Translations under genes and position numbers: made by a program
Source: Halorubrum sp. Hd13
Lineage (GTDB): Archaea > Halobacteriota > Halobacteria > Halobacteriales > Haloferacaceae
Assembly: GCF_002252755.1 (NCBI RefSeq)
Contig: NZ_NHOY01000110.1
Location: forward strand, 1-64,000
DNA: 64,000 nucleotides
Reading direction: 5' to 3'
In this document: in pieces, positions 7,562-15,082 of the stretch
Layout of the letters: each line of letters begins with the position of its first letter
Position numbering within the stretch: the first letter of the stretch is position 1
Notes under the pieces: model-generated
The model's input: only the letters and a program-made list of their open reading frames with translations
Told to the model about the DNA's origin: nothing
Databases searched by the model: none

Positions 7562-8116
7562 CTACGCCGACTCGCAGATCGAAACGAAGTTCTCGAACAC
7601 CTCGTCGCCGCGCTCGGTGTGGGCGACCTCCGGGTGCCACTGGACGCCGTACAGGTCGGCCTCCGGGTTCGACATCGCCTCGATGCCGCAGACGTCGGAG
7701 GTGGCGGTCCGGGCGAACCCCTCCGGGAGCGACTTCACTTCGTCGGCGTGCGAGGCCCACACGCGGGTGTCGGGCGAGAGCGACCCGACGAGCGGGTCCT
7801 CGTCGTCGACGATCTCCACGTCGACGTCGGCGTAGCCGCCGTAGTCGCCGCCGCCGACCTCGCCGTCGAGCTCGGCCGCGATCAGCTGCATCCCGAGGCA
7901 GATACCGAAGACAGGGACGTCCAGATCGAGGTAGTCCGGCGCGTTGCCGACGCGGTCCATGTCGGGGCCGCCGGAGAGGACGACCCCGTCCGCCTCCACC
8001 TCGTCGGCCGGCTCCTCGGCCGAGACAATCTCGGTGTCGACGCCGATGTCGCGGAGCGCCCGCCGCTCGAGGTGCGTGAACTGGCCGTGGAGGTCGATGA
8101 CGACGATCCGGGTCAT
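7562..8116 (-). CDS. guaAA: GMP synthase subunit A (glutamine amidotransferase)
   Basis: A 184-residue class I glutamine amidotransferase. It frees ammonia from glutamine for XMP to GMP conversion by a separate synthetase subunit, the two-subunit form used by archaea. Cys73 sits in the nucleophile elbow 'FGICLGMQ' and His161/Glu163 in 'VQWHPEVAH' complete the triad. The start MTRIVVIDLHGQ is the family start, and an in-frame ATG 24 bases upstream adds unrelated residues. The synthetase subunit is not in this window. Confidence 0.93.
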   Translation of the reverse strand: MTRIVVIDLHGQFTHLERRALRDIGVDTEIVSAEEPADEVEADGVVLSGGPDMDRVGNAPDYLDLDVPVFGICLGMQLIAAELDGEVGGGDYGGYADVDVEIVDDEDPLVGSLSPDTRVWASHADEVKSLPEGFARTATSDVCGIEAMSNPEADLYGVQWHPEVAHTERGDEVFENFVSICESA

Positions 8117-8239
8117 GGCCCCGATTGACGGCTCCCGCACAAAAACGGCTCGGAACGGGCCGCAGTATCGTGGTGTTTTCGACGCTCTCGACGCCTCGGT
8201 AATGCACGAACGAGGATCGGTCGAGGGTCCGCACCCCGC

Positions 8240-9760
8240 TCAGAGGTCGAGCGGCCCGCTCTTCGTGAACTCCCGGAGCAGCACGGTCGCGTACGATCCG
8301 CTCGGGAGCGCGAACGCGAACCGGGGGTCTCCGTCCGAGAACGCCACGTCGAGGTCGGTGCGCAGGAGGAGCGCCCGGCGCGTGCCCGCGGAGTCGAACT
8401 CGCCGGGGAGCGCGAAGTCGCCGGGCTCGATCCCGGCGTCGGCGAGGACCTCGCGCTCGATCTCGCCGGGCTCGCCGTCGCCGAGTTCGGTCTCGGTCCC
8501 GACGAGCGGAGCCGTCACGAACGCCCGGCCGCGCTCGCAGTGCCGGGAGACGACCGACACGCGGTCGGCGTCGACCCGCTGGAGTCGGTCTGTATCGGGG
8601 GCGTACAGCTCGTCGGGGGCGTCGCCGTCGGCGAAGCAGACCACGTCGCCGGCGACGGGGCGATCGAACGGGAGGCCGCGCCGGAGCCGCTCGCTCGCGA
8701 TCCGGTTGAAGAGGAACGACTGGGCCGCGTTGACGAACAGGCGCTGGAGGTTCGACGGCACCGCCTCCAGCGCGTGCCACCAGTCCTCGTCGTCTGGCGG
8801 CGCGTCGGGGGCGACGCCGCGGTCGGCGAGCCGGTGGACCATCGAGCGCTCGAACCGGAGCTTGCCCGGGATCGCGTCGAGGCAGGCGCCCCAGTCGCCG
8901 TCGCCGGTACCGTCGGCGGCGGAGCGCTCGGCGTCGGCGACGTCGGCGGCGGCCGCCCCGCCCGCGATACCCTCCCCGGCGACCTCGGGGTTCACGCCGA
9001 ACGCCGCGTCGACGCGGTCGCGCGCGGCCCGCGTGTCGTCAGGCTCCGTCTCGGCGGGGTTACCCGCGTACAGCCGGACCGCCTCGCGCGGGTCGTTCCG
9101 GGCGATCGCGAGCCCCACGACGTGGGTGACGGGCCGCCGGCTTCCGAACCGCTGTTGGCCGAAGTAGTTCGGGACGCCGACGGTCGCGCCGCTCGCGAGG
9201 TCGGCGTCGGCGCTCGCGGCGTCGGCCGAGTCGCTCTCGTCGCCCGCGAACCCACGGAGGTCGCGCACCGCGTCGGCGACGCGGCCGGGCGCCTCCCCCA
9301 CCGCGTCGGCGACCCGGATCTCGAAGGCGTTGCCGGCCAGATCGCCGAAGGAGAGCCGCCGGCCGGCCCGACCGAGCGCCTCGATCTCGGCGCCGCGGAT
9401 CGCGGGGAGGTCGTCGGGGTCGACCTCGCGGAGCGTGAACAGCTGCGTCGTGACCGCGCGCTTGTCCTTCGTGCCGGCCCACGAGACGCGCTCGCGGCTG
9501 ATCCCGAGCGCGTCGGAGATCCGGCGCGCGAAGTCGTTCGTGTCCCAGTCGCGCAGCGTGACGCGGACGACAAGTTCGGGGTAGCTCCCGCGGTCTGCGC
9601 CGAGCGGCTCCGGCTCGAACGCCTCCAGTTCGCGGACGCGGAAGTCCTCGGGAGACTCCCGGAGCCGGCCGCCGATCCCGTCGGCGTCACTGACGTAGTA
9701 GTCCATGCCGACCGCGCGCTCGGTCGGGTGCGCCTCGCGGAGGTCGCGTTCGGAGGCCAT
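8240..9760 (-). CDS. truD: tRNA pseudouridine(13) synthase TruD
   Basis: A 506-residue enzyme that makes pseudouridine at tRNA position 13. Key motifs are '[11 protein letters not shown]' near the N terminus and '[11 protein letters not shown]', where Asp99 is the catalytic residue, followed by 'NYFGQQRFG'. The insertion at about 210-300 is Ala/Asp rich, as is common in haloarchaeal TruD. The start codon directly abuts the pth2 stop codon with no base between, so the two genes form one transcript with pth2 first. Confidence 0.95.
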   Translation of the reverse strand: MASERDLREAHPTERAVGMDYYVSDADGIGGRLRESPEDFRVRELEAFEPEPLGADRGSYPELVVRVTLRDWDTNDFARRISDALGISRERVSWAGTKDKRAVTTQLFTLREVDPDDLPAIRGAEIEALGRAGRRLSFGDLAGNAFEIRVADAVGEAPGRVADAVRDLRGFAGDESDSADAASADADLASGATVGVPNYFGQQRFGSRRPVTHVVGLAIARNDPREAVRLYAGNPAETEPDDTRAARDRVDAAFGVNPEVAGEGIAGGAAAADVADAERSAADGTGDGDWGACLDAIPGKLRFERSMVHRLADRGVAPDAPPDDEDWWHALEAVPSNLQRLFVNAAQSFLFNRIASERLRRGLPFDRPVAGDVVCFADGDAPDELYAPDTDRLQRVDADRVSVVSRHCERGRAFVTAPLVGTETELGDGEPGEIEREVLADAGIEPGDFALPGEFDSAGTRRALLLRTDLDVAFSDGDPRFAFALPSGSYATVLLREFTKSGPLDL

Positions 9761-10099
9761 CTAGTACAGCGAGAGGTCGCCGGTCACGCGGTCGACGGTG
9801 TCGTCGCGGGCGGGCCCGACGGCGAGCGCGGTGACGGTCCCCGGCTCCAGTTGGGTGTGGCCCGCGTCTCGGACGATGGCGTACGGGATCCCCTCCGTCT
9901 CCGCCTTGTCGGCCAGCGCGAACAGCTGGCTCTCGGAGTCGCCCTTCAGCACGACCTTCTTCTGTCCGTCGCCCTGCCACTTCTTGCGGGCGCGGCGCCC
10001 CGCGTCCTGGTACGCCGACAGCGACGCGTGCGCGACCTGCGCGGCGAGCTTCCCCTCGCCCATGCCGATGTCCGTGCGGGCGACGATGGCCTGCTTCAT
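9761..10099 (-). CDS. pth2: peptidyl-tRNA hydrolase, Pth2 type
   Basis: A 112-residue enzyme recycling peptidyl-tRNA released from stalled ribosomes. The start [21 protein letters not shown] is diagnostic and contains the catalytic Asp and Lys region, followed by '[11 protein letters not shown]' and '[11 protein letters not shown]'. An alternative ATG 12 bases upstream adds only MERD. It is the first gene of a pth2-truD pair with zero spacing. Confidence 0.96.
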   Translation of the reverse strand: MKQAIVARTDIGMGEGKLAAQVAHASLSAYQDAGRRARKKWQGDGQKKVVLKGDSESQLFALADKAETEGIPYAIVRDAGHTQLEPGTVTALAVGPARDDTVDRVTGDLSLY

Positions 10100-10217
10100 G
10101 TCCCGTTCCACCGCCGCCGCGGGTTTAGCGCTTTGCTCTCGGCCGGACCGGCGGCCGACCGGCTGGACGGAGCGATGGCAAAAAAGAAGAGTGGAACCGC
10201 GAGGCGGTCGGCCGGCC

Positions 10218-11069
10218 TCAGTCGTCGGCGGGCGAGGCGCCGCCGGAGGCGGAGCCGAGGCCCGAGGCCATCTTGGCGACCGCGCTCTCGTTGTCGACGA
10301 CCCACCGCAGGAGGAGGAACGCGAAGAGGTACTTCGCGATGATGTCCATCCCGCTGTACGCCCACGAGGTGATCGCGACGTCGAGCACCGCGAGCCCCTC
10401 GGCGCCGAGCGCCCAGAAGATCGGGTAGCCGAGCCACAGGACCACGGTGAGCACCTTCAGCGTGTTGAAGATCTCGGCGGTGCCGGCGACCTCGGCGTCC
10501 CGTGCCCACTCGGCGAGCAGGATGTAGAGGACGACGGCGAAGAAGGCGCAGCTGATGACGTACCAGACCCAGCGTAGCATGTATGAGGACGTGGTCAGCG
10601 CGGCCGCGAGACCGGTGACGCACATCCCGATGTCGGCCACGACGGCCGTGAACAGCTTCGTCATGTTCGAGCCGGCGAGCAGGCCGAGCGCGATGAGGAT
10701 CATCGGCGTCGACAGCGCCCACGTGAGATACCGGCCCCACGGAGTGAGCACCTCCTGACCGGCCAGCGCGTGTCCGGCCGGCATCTCGAGGAAGCTGACC
10801 GTGAGTCCGGAGACGAGTCCGGTGTAGCTCGATATCGACACCAGCGGTACCATCAGCGTGGCGACGAAGATCAGCTGAGCGCGGGGGTCCTCCACGTTCC
10901 GGCCCATGTACACGAACAGGAGGATGGACAGGCCCGCGAGGGCGATGTTTATCCAGAGCGACGCGCTCAGGAGCTGATCGCTCTGAATCGCTTGGAACAC
11001 GTCGGTTTGAGTCATTTCGAGCGGGACGATTCCCTGCGCGAGTAGGTCGGCCGCTGCTGTTTCGATCAT
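10218..11069 (-). CDS. hop: halorhodopsin, light-driven chloride pump
   Basis: A 283-residue retinal protein of seven helices in the cell membrane that pumps chloride inward on light absorption. The start [10 protein letters not shown] follows a strong GGAGGT ribosome binding site. Helix C reads '[21 protein letters not shown]': Thr116, Ser120 and Ala127 stand where bacteriorhodopsin has Asp85, Thr89 and Asp96, the TSA pattern of chloride pumps. Arg113 is kept. Lys246 in '[10 protein letters not shown]' is the retinal Schiff-base Lys. The tail 'GGASPADD' resembles the Natronomonas protein. No bacteriorhodopsin or sensory rhodopsin gene is in the window. Retinal could come from Brp at 48680. 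Confidence 0.98.
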   Translation of the reverse strand: MIETAAADLLAQGIVPLEMTQTDVFQAIQSDQLLSASLWINIALAGLSILLFVYMGRNVEDPRAQLIFVATLMVPLVSISSYTGLVSGLTVSFLEMPAGHALAGQEVLTPWGRYLTWALSTPMILIALGLLAGSNMTKLFTAVVADIGMCVTGLAAALTTSSYMLRWVWYVISCAFFAVVLYILLAEWARDAEVAGTAEIFNTLKVLTVVLWLGYPIFWALGAEGLAVLDVAITSWAYSGMDIIAKYLFAFLLLRWVVDNESAVAKMASGLGSASGGASPADD

Positions 11070-11070
11070 G

Positions 11071-11121
11071 CGACGTACCTCCTTACGTCGCGGGACAATT
11101 AAATGGACCAACCTGACAGGT
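11071..11121 (-). promoter_or_regulatory. hop promoter: Bat-type UAS, TATA and hairpin around the RBS
   Basis: Read on the minus strand, the parts are in order. First is ACCTGTCAGGTTGG (11108-11121), which keeps every invariant base of the Halobacterium bop-regulon UAS (ACC-N7-TT-N-G). Four bases later comes an A/T box, ATTTAATT (about 11097-11104), as TATA element. Last is CGACGTA-AGGAGG-TACGTCG (11071-11090), a perfect 7-bp inverted repeat with the Shine-Dalgarno sequence as its loop, ending one base before the ATG. From the TATA position transcription should start near 11075, so it is open whether the inverted repeat acts as RNA hairpin or as DNA operator. Confidence 0.65.
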
Positions 11122-11216
11122 AAGGGTTTCTCAACGGATTCCGGTCTCGGCCGGAATAGTTCGAAAACCTCAGCTTCTGCGGCCCGATAATGAACGGTCG
11201 ATCCAAAGTCTCCCGT

Positions 11217-12740
11217 TCATCGCCCGATCAGCGGAATCCGGTCGAAAGGACCGCCGGCGACGTCCGCCGCGACCGCGTCGGCGCAGTGCTCCCCGCTCAG
11301 CAGGCACATCGGGACGCCGATCCCGGGGTTGCTGCTCCCGCCGACGTAGTAGAGCCGGTCGACCCCCCGGACCCGCGGGCCGGGGCGGAGCGGTCCCGTC
11401 TGTCTCATCGTGTGCGCGAGCCCGAGCGCGCTCCCGCCCGGTCGGTCGAACCGGTCGGCGAAGTCGGAGACGGACGCCGACTCCTCGACGACGATCCGGT
11501 CGCGGAGGTCGGTCCCGGTGTACGACGCGACCGCGTCGAGGACGCGCTCGCGGAACGCGGCCCGGCGGTCGGGGCCGTCGTCCAAGCCTGGCGCGATCGG
11601 GACGAGCGTCACGACCGTCTCGTGGCCCTCCGGCGCGACCGACGGGTCGGTGCGCGAGGGCACGTTCACGTATATCGTCGGGTTCTCGGGCCACGCGGGC
11701 GACTCGAAGATGGCGTCGAAGTGGGGCTTCCAGTCGGTCGGCAGCGCCAGCGTGTGGTGCGCCAGCGAGTCGAGGGACCCCTCCACGCCGAGGTAGAGCA
11801 GGAAGGCGCTCGGGCCGTACGTCCGCCGGTCCCAGTAGTCGCCGAAACGGGGCACCGCGCCCTCGGGGAGCAGCTCGCGCTCGACGTGCTCGGGCGGCGC
11901 GTTACAGACGACCCGGTCGTGGACGTAGCGGTCGCCGCCCAGCTCGACGGCGACCTCGTCGGGCCCCGGCTCGATTCCGGTGACGCCGACCCCCGTGTGG
12001 ACGTCCGCGCCCTGCGCCGTCGCGACCGCCTCGATCGCCTCGATCACCTCGTACATCCCGCCGAGCGGGTAGTAGACGCCGTGCCCGAAGTCCACGTGGC
12101 TCATCAGCTGGTACAGGGCGGGGGTGTTGTACGGCGACCCGCCGAGGAAGACGAGGGTGTACTGGAGCAGCTGGCGGAGCTTCGGGTGCTCGACGTACGA
12201 CGCGACGTGTTCGTCGAGCGTGTCGAACAGGTTGAGCTTGCGGCCGCCGGCGAGGACGTCGGTCGAGAGGTAGTCGCGGAACCGCGACCGCCCCGGCCGC
12301 ACGAAGCTGTCCATCCCGACCTCGTAGGCCGTCTCGGCGTCGTCGAGGTACCGGCGAAACGCGTCGCCCGCGCCGGCCTCGTACGAGTCGAACAGCGCCG
12401 CGGCCGCGTCCGGGTCCGCGGGGACGTCGACCCGGTCCCCGTCGTCCCAGAACACGCGGTAGTGCGGGTCGAGCCGCTCCAGCTCGTAGAAGTCCTCCGG
12501 ATCGCGGCCGAATCGCTCGAAGAAGCGTTCGAACACGTCCGGCATGAGGTACCACGAGGGACCGGTGTCGAACCGGAACCCGTCGCGTTCCAGCCGGCCG
12601 GCCACCCCGCCCACGCGCTCGCGGCGCTCGTAGAGCGTCACCTCGGCCCCGGCGTCGGCGAGGTGCGCGGCCGCCGAGAGCCCGCCGACGCCGCCGCCCA
12701 CGATACCGATCGAGACCCCGTCGAGCCCGCGCGCTGTCAT
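11217..12740 (-). CDS. crtI: phytoene desaturase family protein (CrtI-like)
   Basis: A 507-residue FAD enzyme of the CrtI family. The dinucleotide fold is 'SIGIVGGGVGGLSAAAHLADAG' type near the N terminus, with 'ERVGGVAGRLERDGFRFDTGPS' following. The C-terminal family signature 'YYVGGSSNPGIGVPMCLLSG' is complete. It should introduce double bonds into phytoene on the way to lycopene, the precursor of bacterioruberin and beta-carotene (the retinal source). The ATG at 12740 was chosen over one 45 bases upstream because the fold starts 8 residues later. The related CrtD-type 3,4-desaturase cannot be excluded. It faces the same way as hop, 147 bases upstream of the hop start. Confidence 0.85.
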   Translation of the reverse strand: MTARGLDGVSIGIVGGGVGGLSAAAHLADAGAEVTLYERRERVGGVAGRLERDGFRFDTGPSWYLMPDVFERFFERFGRDPEDFYELERLDPHYRVFWDDGDRVDVPADPDAAAALFDSYEAGAGDAFRRYLDDAETAYEVGMDSFVRPGRSRFRDYLSTDVLAGGRKLNLFDTLDEHVASYVEHPKLRQLLQYTLVFLGGSPYNTPALYQLMSHVDFGHGVYYPLGGMYEVIEAIEAVATAQGADVHTGVGVTGIEPGPDEVAVELGGDRYVHDRVVCNAPPEHVERELLPEGAVPRFGDYWDRRTYGPSAFLLYLGVEGSLDSLAHHTLALPTDWKPHFDAIFESPAWPENPTIYVNVPSRTDPSVAPEGHETVVTLVPIAPGLDDGPDRRAAFRERVLDAVASYTGTDLRDRIVVEESASVSDFADRFDRPGGSALGLAHTMRQTGPLRPGPRVRGVDRLYYVGGSSNPGIGVPMCLLSGEHCADAVAADVAGGPFDRIPLIGR

Positions 12741-12876
12741 CGTCGATAGAACGGTTTCCGGCCGGGAGAGTCGTGTCCGTCCCACGACGGGGTTTTATAA
12801 ATTCCACGCGCGGCTCGGTCGACGGACGTACTCGTTCGGGACCGTTCTTTTACCGGTCCGTCGGCTTAATTCGAAC

Positions 12877-13608
12877 ATGTCGCGGGGGTCACGTCGCTCG
12901 TCGTCCGCCGACGGTTCGACCGACCCCCACGCCGACGATCCCCCCGACGACGACCGCGACAGCCCGATACCCGACGAGCCCGCCGGCGGGTCGCGGGGCG
13001 TCCGCGCTCGCCTCGCCGTCCGGGACCCGCCGCACGCGCCGGTCGCCGAGGCGCTCCCCGACGGGACGGTCGCCACCGGCGTGGAACGCGTCCGCCTCGA
13101 CGACGCCGTCGTCTCGGAGTTCCGCACAGAGCGGCCGATCGACGCGGATCCCGTGTTCGCGGCCGACGGCGAGTACGTCTACCGGATCCGGAGCCCTCCG
13201 ACGGAGCCGTACCCCTGCCGGTCGATCGAGTCGCTCGGCCACCCGGTCTCCGACGTCACGGTCCGGACGGGCCCCGACCGGATCCTGCTCACGCTCTCGT
13301 TGCCCACCGGCGACCCGATCGGCGACATCGTCGAGACCGTCGAGGCCACGGGGGCGTCGGTCACGCTCGAACGGCTCACCCGGTCCGGCGCGTCGGGCGA
13401 CTGCGACCCGGTCGTCGTCGATCGGGACCGGCTCACCGACCGACAGCGCGAGGTCGTCCGGACCGCCCACCGGCTCGGGTACTTCGAGTACCCGCGCGAG
13501 GCCGACGCGGAGGCGGTCGCGGCGGCCGTGGGGATCGCCCGGTCGACGTTCGCCGAGCACCTCGCGGCCGCGCAGCGGCGGGTGTTCGACGAGCTCGTGG
13601 ACCCGTGA
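12877..13608 (+). CDS. HTH_10 (Bat-type) transcriptional regulator
   Basis: A 243-residue DNA-binding protein. A disordered acidic N terminus (1-45) precedes a middle domain (about 46-170) of the type that comes before HTH_10 in bacterioopsin-activator proteins. The C-terminal HTH_10 reads 'LTDRQREVVRTAHRLGYFEY' then 'AAAVGIARSTFAEHLAAAQ' (about 190-240). It lacks the PAS and GAF sensor domains of Bat. It is divergent from crtI with a shared 136-base gap holding a TATA palindrome (ttttataaa, 12792-12800), so control of crtI or hop is plausible but inferred from position. Confidence 0.8.
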   Translation: MSRGSRRSSSADGSTDPHADDPPDDDRDSPIPDEPAGGSRGVRARLAVRDPPHAPVAEALPDGTVATGVERVRLDDAVVSEFRTERPIDADPVFAADGEYVYRIRSPPTEPYPCRSIESLGHPVSDVTVRTGPDRILLTLSLPTGDPIGDIVETVEATGASVTLERLTRSGASGDCDPVVVDRDRLTDRQREVVRTAHRLGYFEYPREADAEAVAAAVGIARSTFAEHLAAAQRRVFDELVDP

Positions 13609-13719
13609 CGGGAGCCGAGCCGTCGGACGGAGCGGTCCGCCGCTTCCCGAGGCCCGCGACGGTTCCCACGCGGTGGGGCGAACCGCGATATTGAAACGAC
13701 TGAAACCCCGAGGACGGGT

Positions 13720-14148
13720 ATGCATCGCAGACGGTTCCTCCGGCGGATCGGGGCGGCCGGCGTCGGCACCGGGGCGACCGCGTCCCTCGCCGGCTGCGCC
13801 GGCGTCGGCGGCGAGCCGGACTACGACGTCGGGATGGTCGCGTCCGGGTACCGCCCCGCCGAGCTGACCGTGTCCGTCGGGGACACGGTCGTCTGGGAGA
13901 ACACGAGCTCGCGGGCGCACACGGTGACCGCCTACGAGGCGGCGATCCCCGACGCGGCGGAGTACTTCGCCTCCGGCGGCTACGAGGACGAGGAGACCGC
14001 CCGCGAGGCGTGGGCGTCCGACTTCGGCGGCGGACTGGAGAACGGCGACCGCTTCTCGCACACCTTCGAGGTCGCCGGGCGCTACGACTACGTCTGCATC
14101 CCGCACGAGACCGGGGGGATGTACGCGACCGTCTTCGCGGAGGAGTGA
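13720..14148 (+). CDS. halocyanin-like blue copper lipoprotein
   Basis: A 142-residue exported electron carrier. A Tat signal (RRRFLRRIG) runs into the lipobox 'SLAGC', making Cys26 the lipidated residue, so the protein should sit on the outer face of the membrane. The cupredoxin copper ligands are visible as His67 ('SRAHTV'), Cys126, His129 and Met134 ('VCIPHETGGM'). It is the first gene of a same-strand set with a UreH-like exporter and a copper ATPase, which suggests copper supply or use in respiration. A second halocyanin, with a C-terminal membrane anchor instead, is at 22700-23338. Confidence 0.92.
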   Translation: MHRRRFLRRIGAAGVGTGATASLAGCAGVGGEPDYDVGMVASGYRPAELTVSVGDTVVWENTSSRAHTVTAYEAAIPDAAEYFASGGYEDEETAREAWASDFGGGLENGDRFSHTFEVAGRYDYVCIPHETGGMYATVFAEE

Positions 14149-14236
14149 CGTGCGCCGCAGCCGTCGCGGACCGTCGGTCTCGTCCCCGACGAAACCCATT
14201 ACCGCCCGCGACGCCAAGACGCGGTAACACACGCCC

Positions 14237-15079
14237 ATGGACATCTCGACGCTTCTGGGGACCGACGTCCTGCTGTTCCTGGCCATCGGGCTGCTCGGCG
14301 GCGCCCACTGCATCGGCATGTGCGGCCCGCTCGTGACGGTGTACGCCGGCCGGATGCGCGAGGGGGACGGCCGGACCGACGGCGGGGGCGCGGCGAGCGG
14401 CGGGGCCGCCGCGTCCGCGGCCTCCGACGGTCGCGGGAGCCACCTCACGACCTACGAGGTCCGCCAGCACGCGCTGTTCAACCTCGGCCGCGCGGCGAGC
14501 TACGCGACCATCGGCGCGGCGCTCGGCGCGCTCGGCGGGGTCGTCCTCGTCACGACGGCGACGCTGACCGGCGCGGCGGAGCTCGTCCGGGGCGTCGTCG
14601 GCCTCGGCGTCGGCGCGGCCGTGATACTCGTCGGCGTTCGGTACGCGCTCGGCGGCGCGACCGGGGGGATCCACCTCCCGGGACTCGAACGAGTCACCGG
14701 CTGGCTCACCGGCCACGTCGACCGGCTCGCGAACGGCCCCGGCATCGTCGGGCTCGGCGCGGTCCACGGCCTCCTCCCCTGCCCGATCCTCTACCCGGCG
14801 TACCTCTACGCGTTCGCCAGCGGCTCGGCGGTCAGCGGCGGAATCGCGCTCGCGGCGCTCGGGATCGGAACGATGCCCGCCGTCTTCCTCTACGGCACCG
14901 TGATCGAGAGCGTCGACGCCGTCCACCGGCGCCGGATCCACCGGCTGCTCGGCGTCGCCTTCGTCGCGCTCGGCTACGTCCTGTTCGCGCACGGACTGAT
15001 GTCGGTCGGAATCTCCGTGCCGCACCCGCGGCTCCCGTTCTGGAACCCGCTCGACGCCGGGACGATGGGGGGGATGTGA
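14237..15079 (+). CDS. UreH-like/TauE-SafE family membrane protein (copper handling)
   Basis: A 280-residue protein with six or so membrane segments. The diagnostic opening 'GLLGGAHCIGMCGPLVTVYAG' holds His and two Cys in helix 1, the mark of the UreH-like (DsbD_2) family found with ccoI, ccoS and other copper or nickel genes. A later helix has 'GAVHGLLPCPILYPAYLYA', another Cys-Pro pair likely to bind metal. A charged Gly/Ala-rich loop (about 38-70) is inserted after helix 1. Its stop codon is three bases from the start of the copper ATPase gene, so the two are one transcript and probably one pathway. Confidence 0.85.
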   Translation: MDISTLLGTDVLLFLAIGLLGGAHCIGMCGPLVTVYAGRMREGDGRTDGGGAASGGAAASAASDGRGSHLTTYEVRQHALFNLGRAASYATIGAALGALGGVVLVTTATLTGAAELVRGVVGLGVGAAVILVGVRYALGGATGGIHLPGLERVTGWLTGHVDRLANGPGIVGLGAVHGLLPCPILYPAYLYAFASGSAVSGGIALAALGIGTMPAVFLYGTVIESVDAVHRRRIHRLLGVAFVALGYVLFAHGLMSVGISVPHPRLPFWNPLDAGTMGGM

Positions 15080-15082
15080 CCG

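Noticed and set aside
10218-11069. Bacteriorhodopsin as the identity of the retinal protein
   Set aside because: Helix C has Thr, Ser and Ala at the positions of Asp85, Thr89 and Asp96, which is the chloride-pump pattern.
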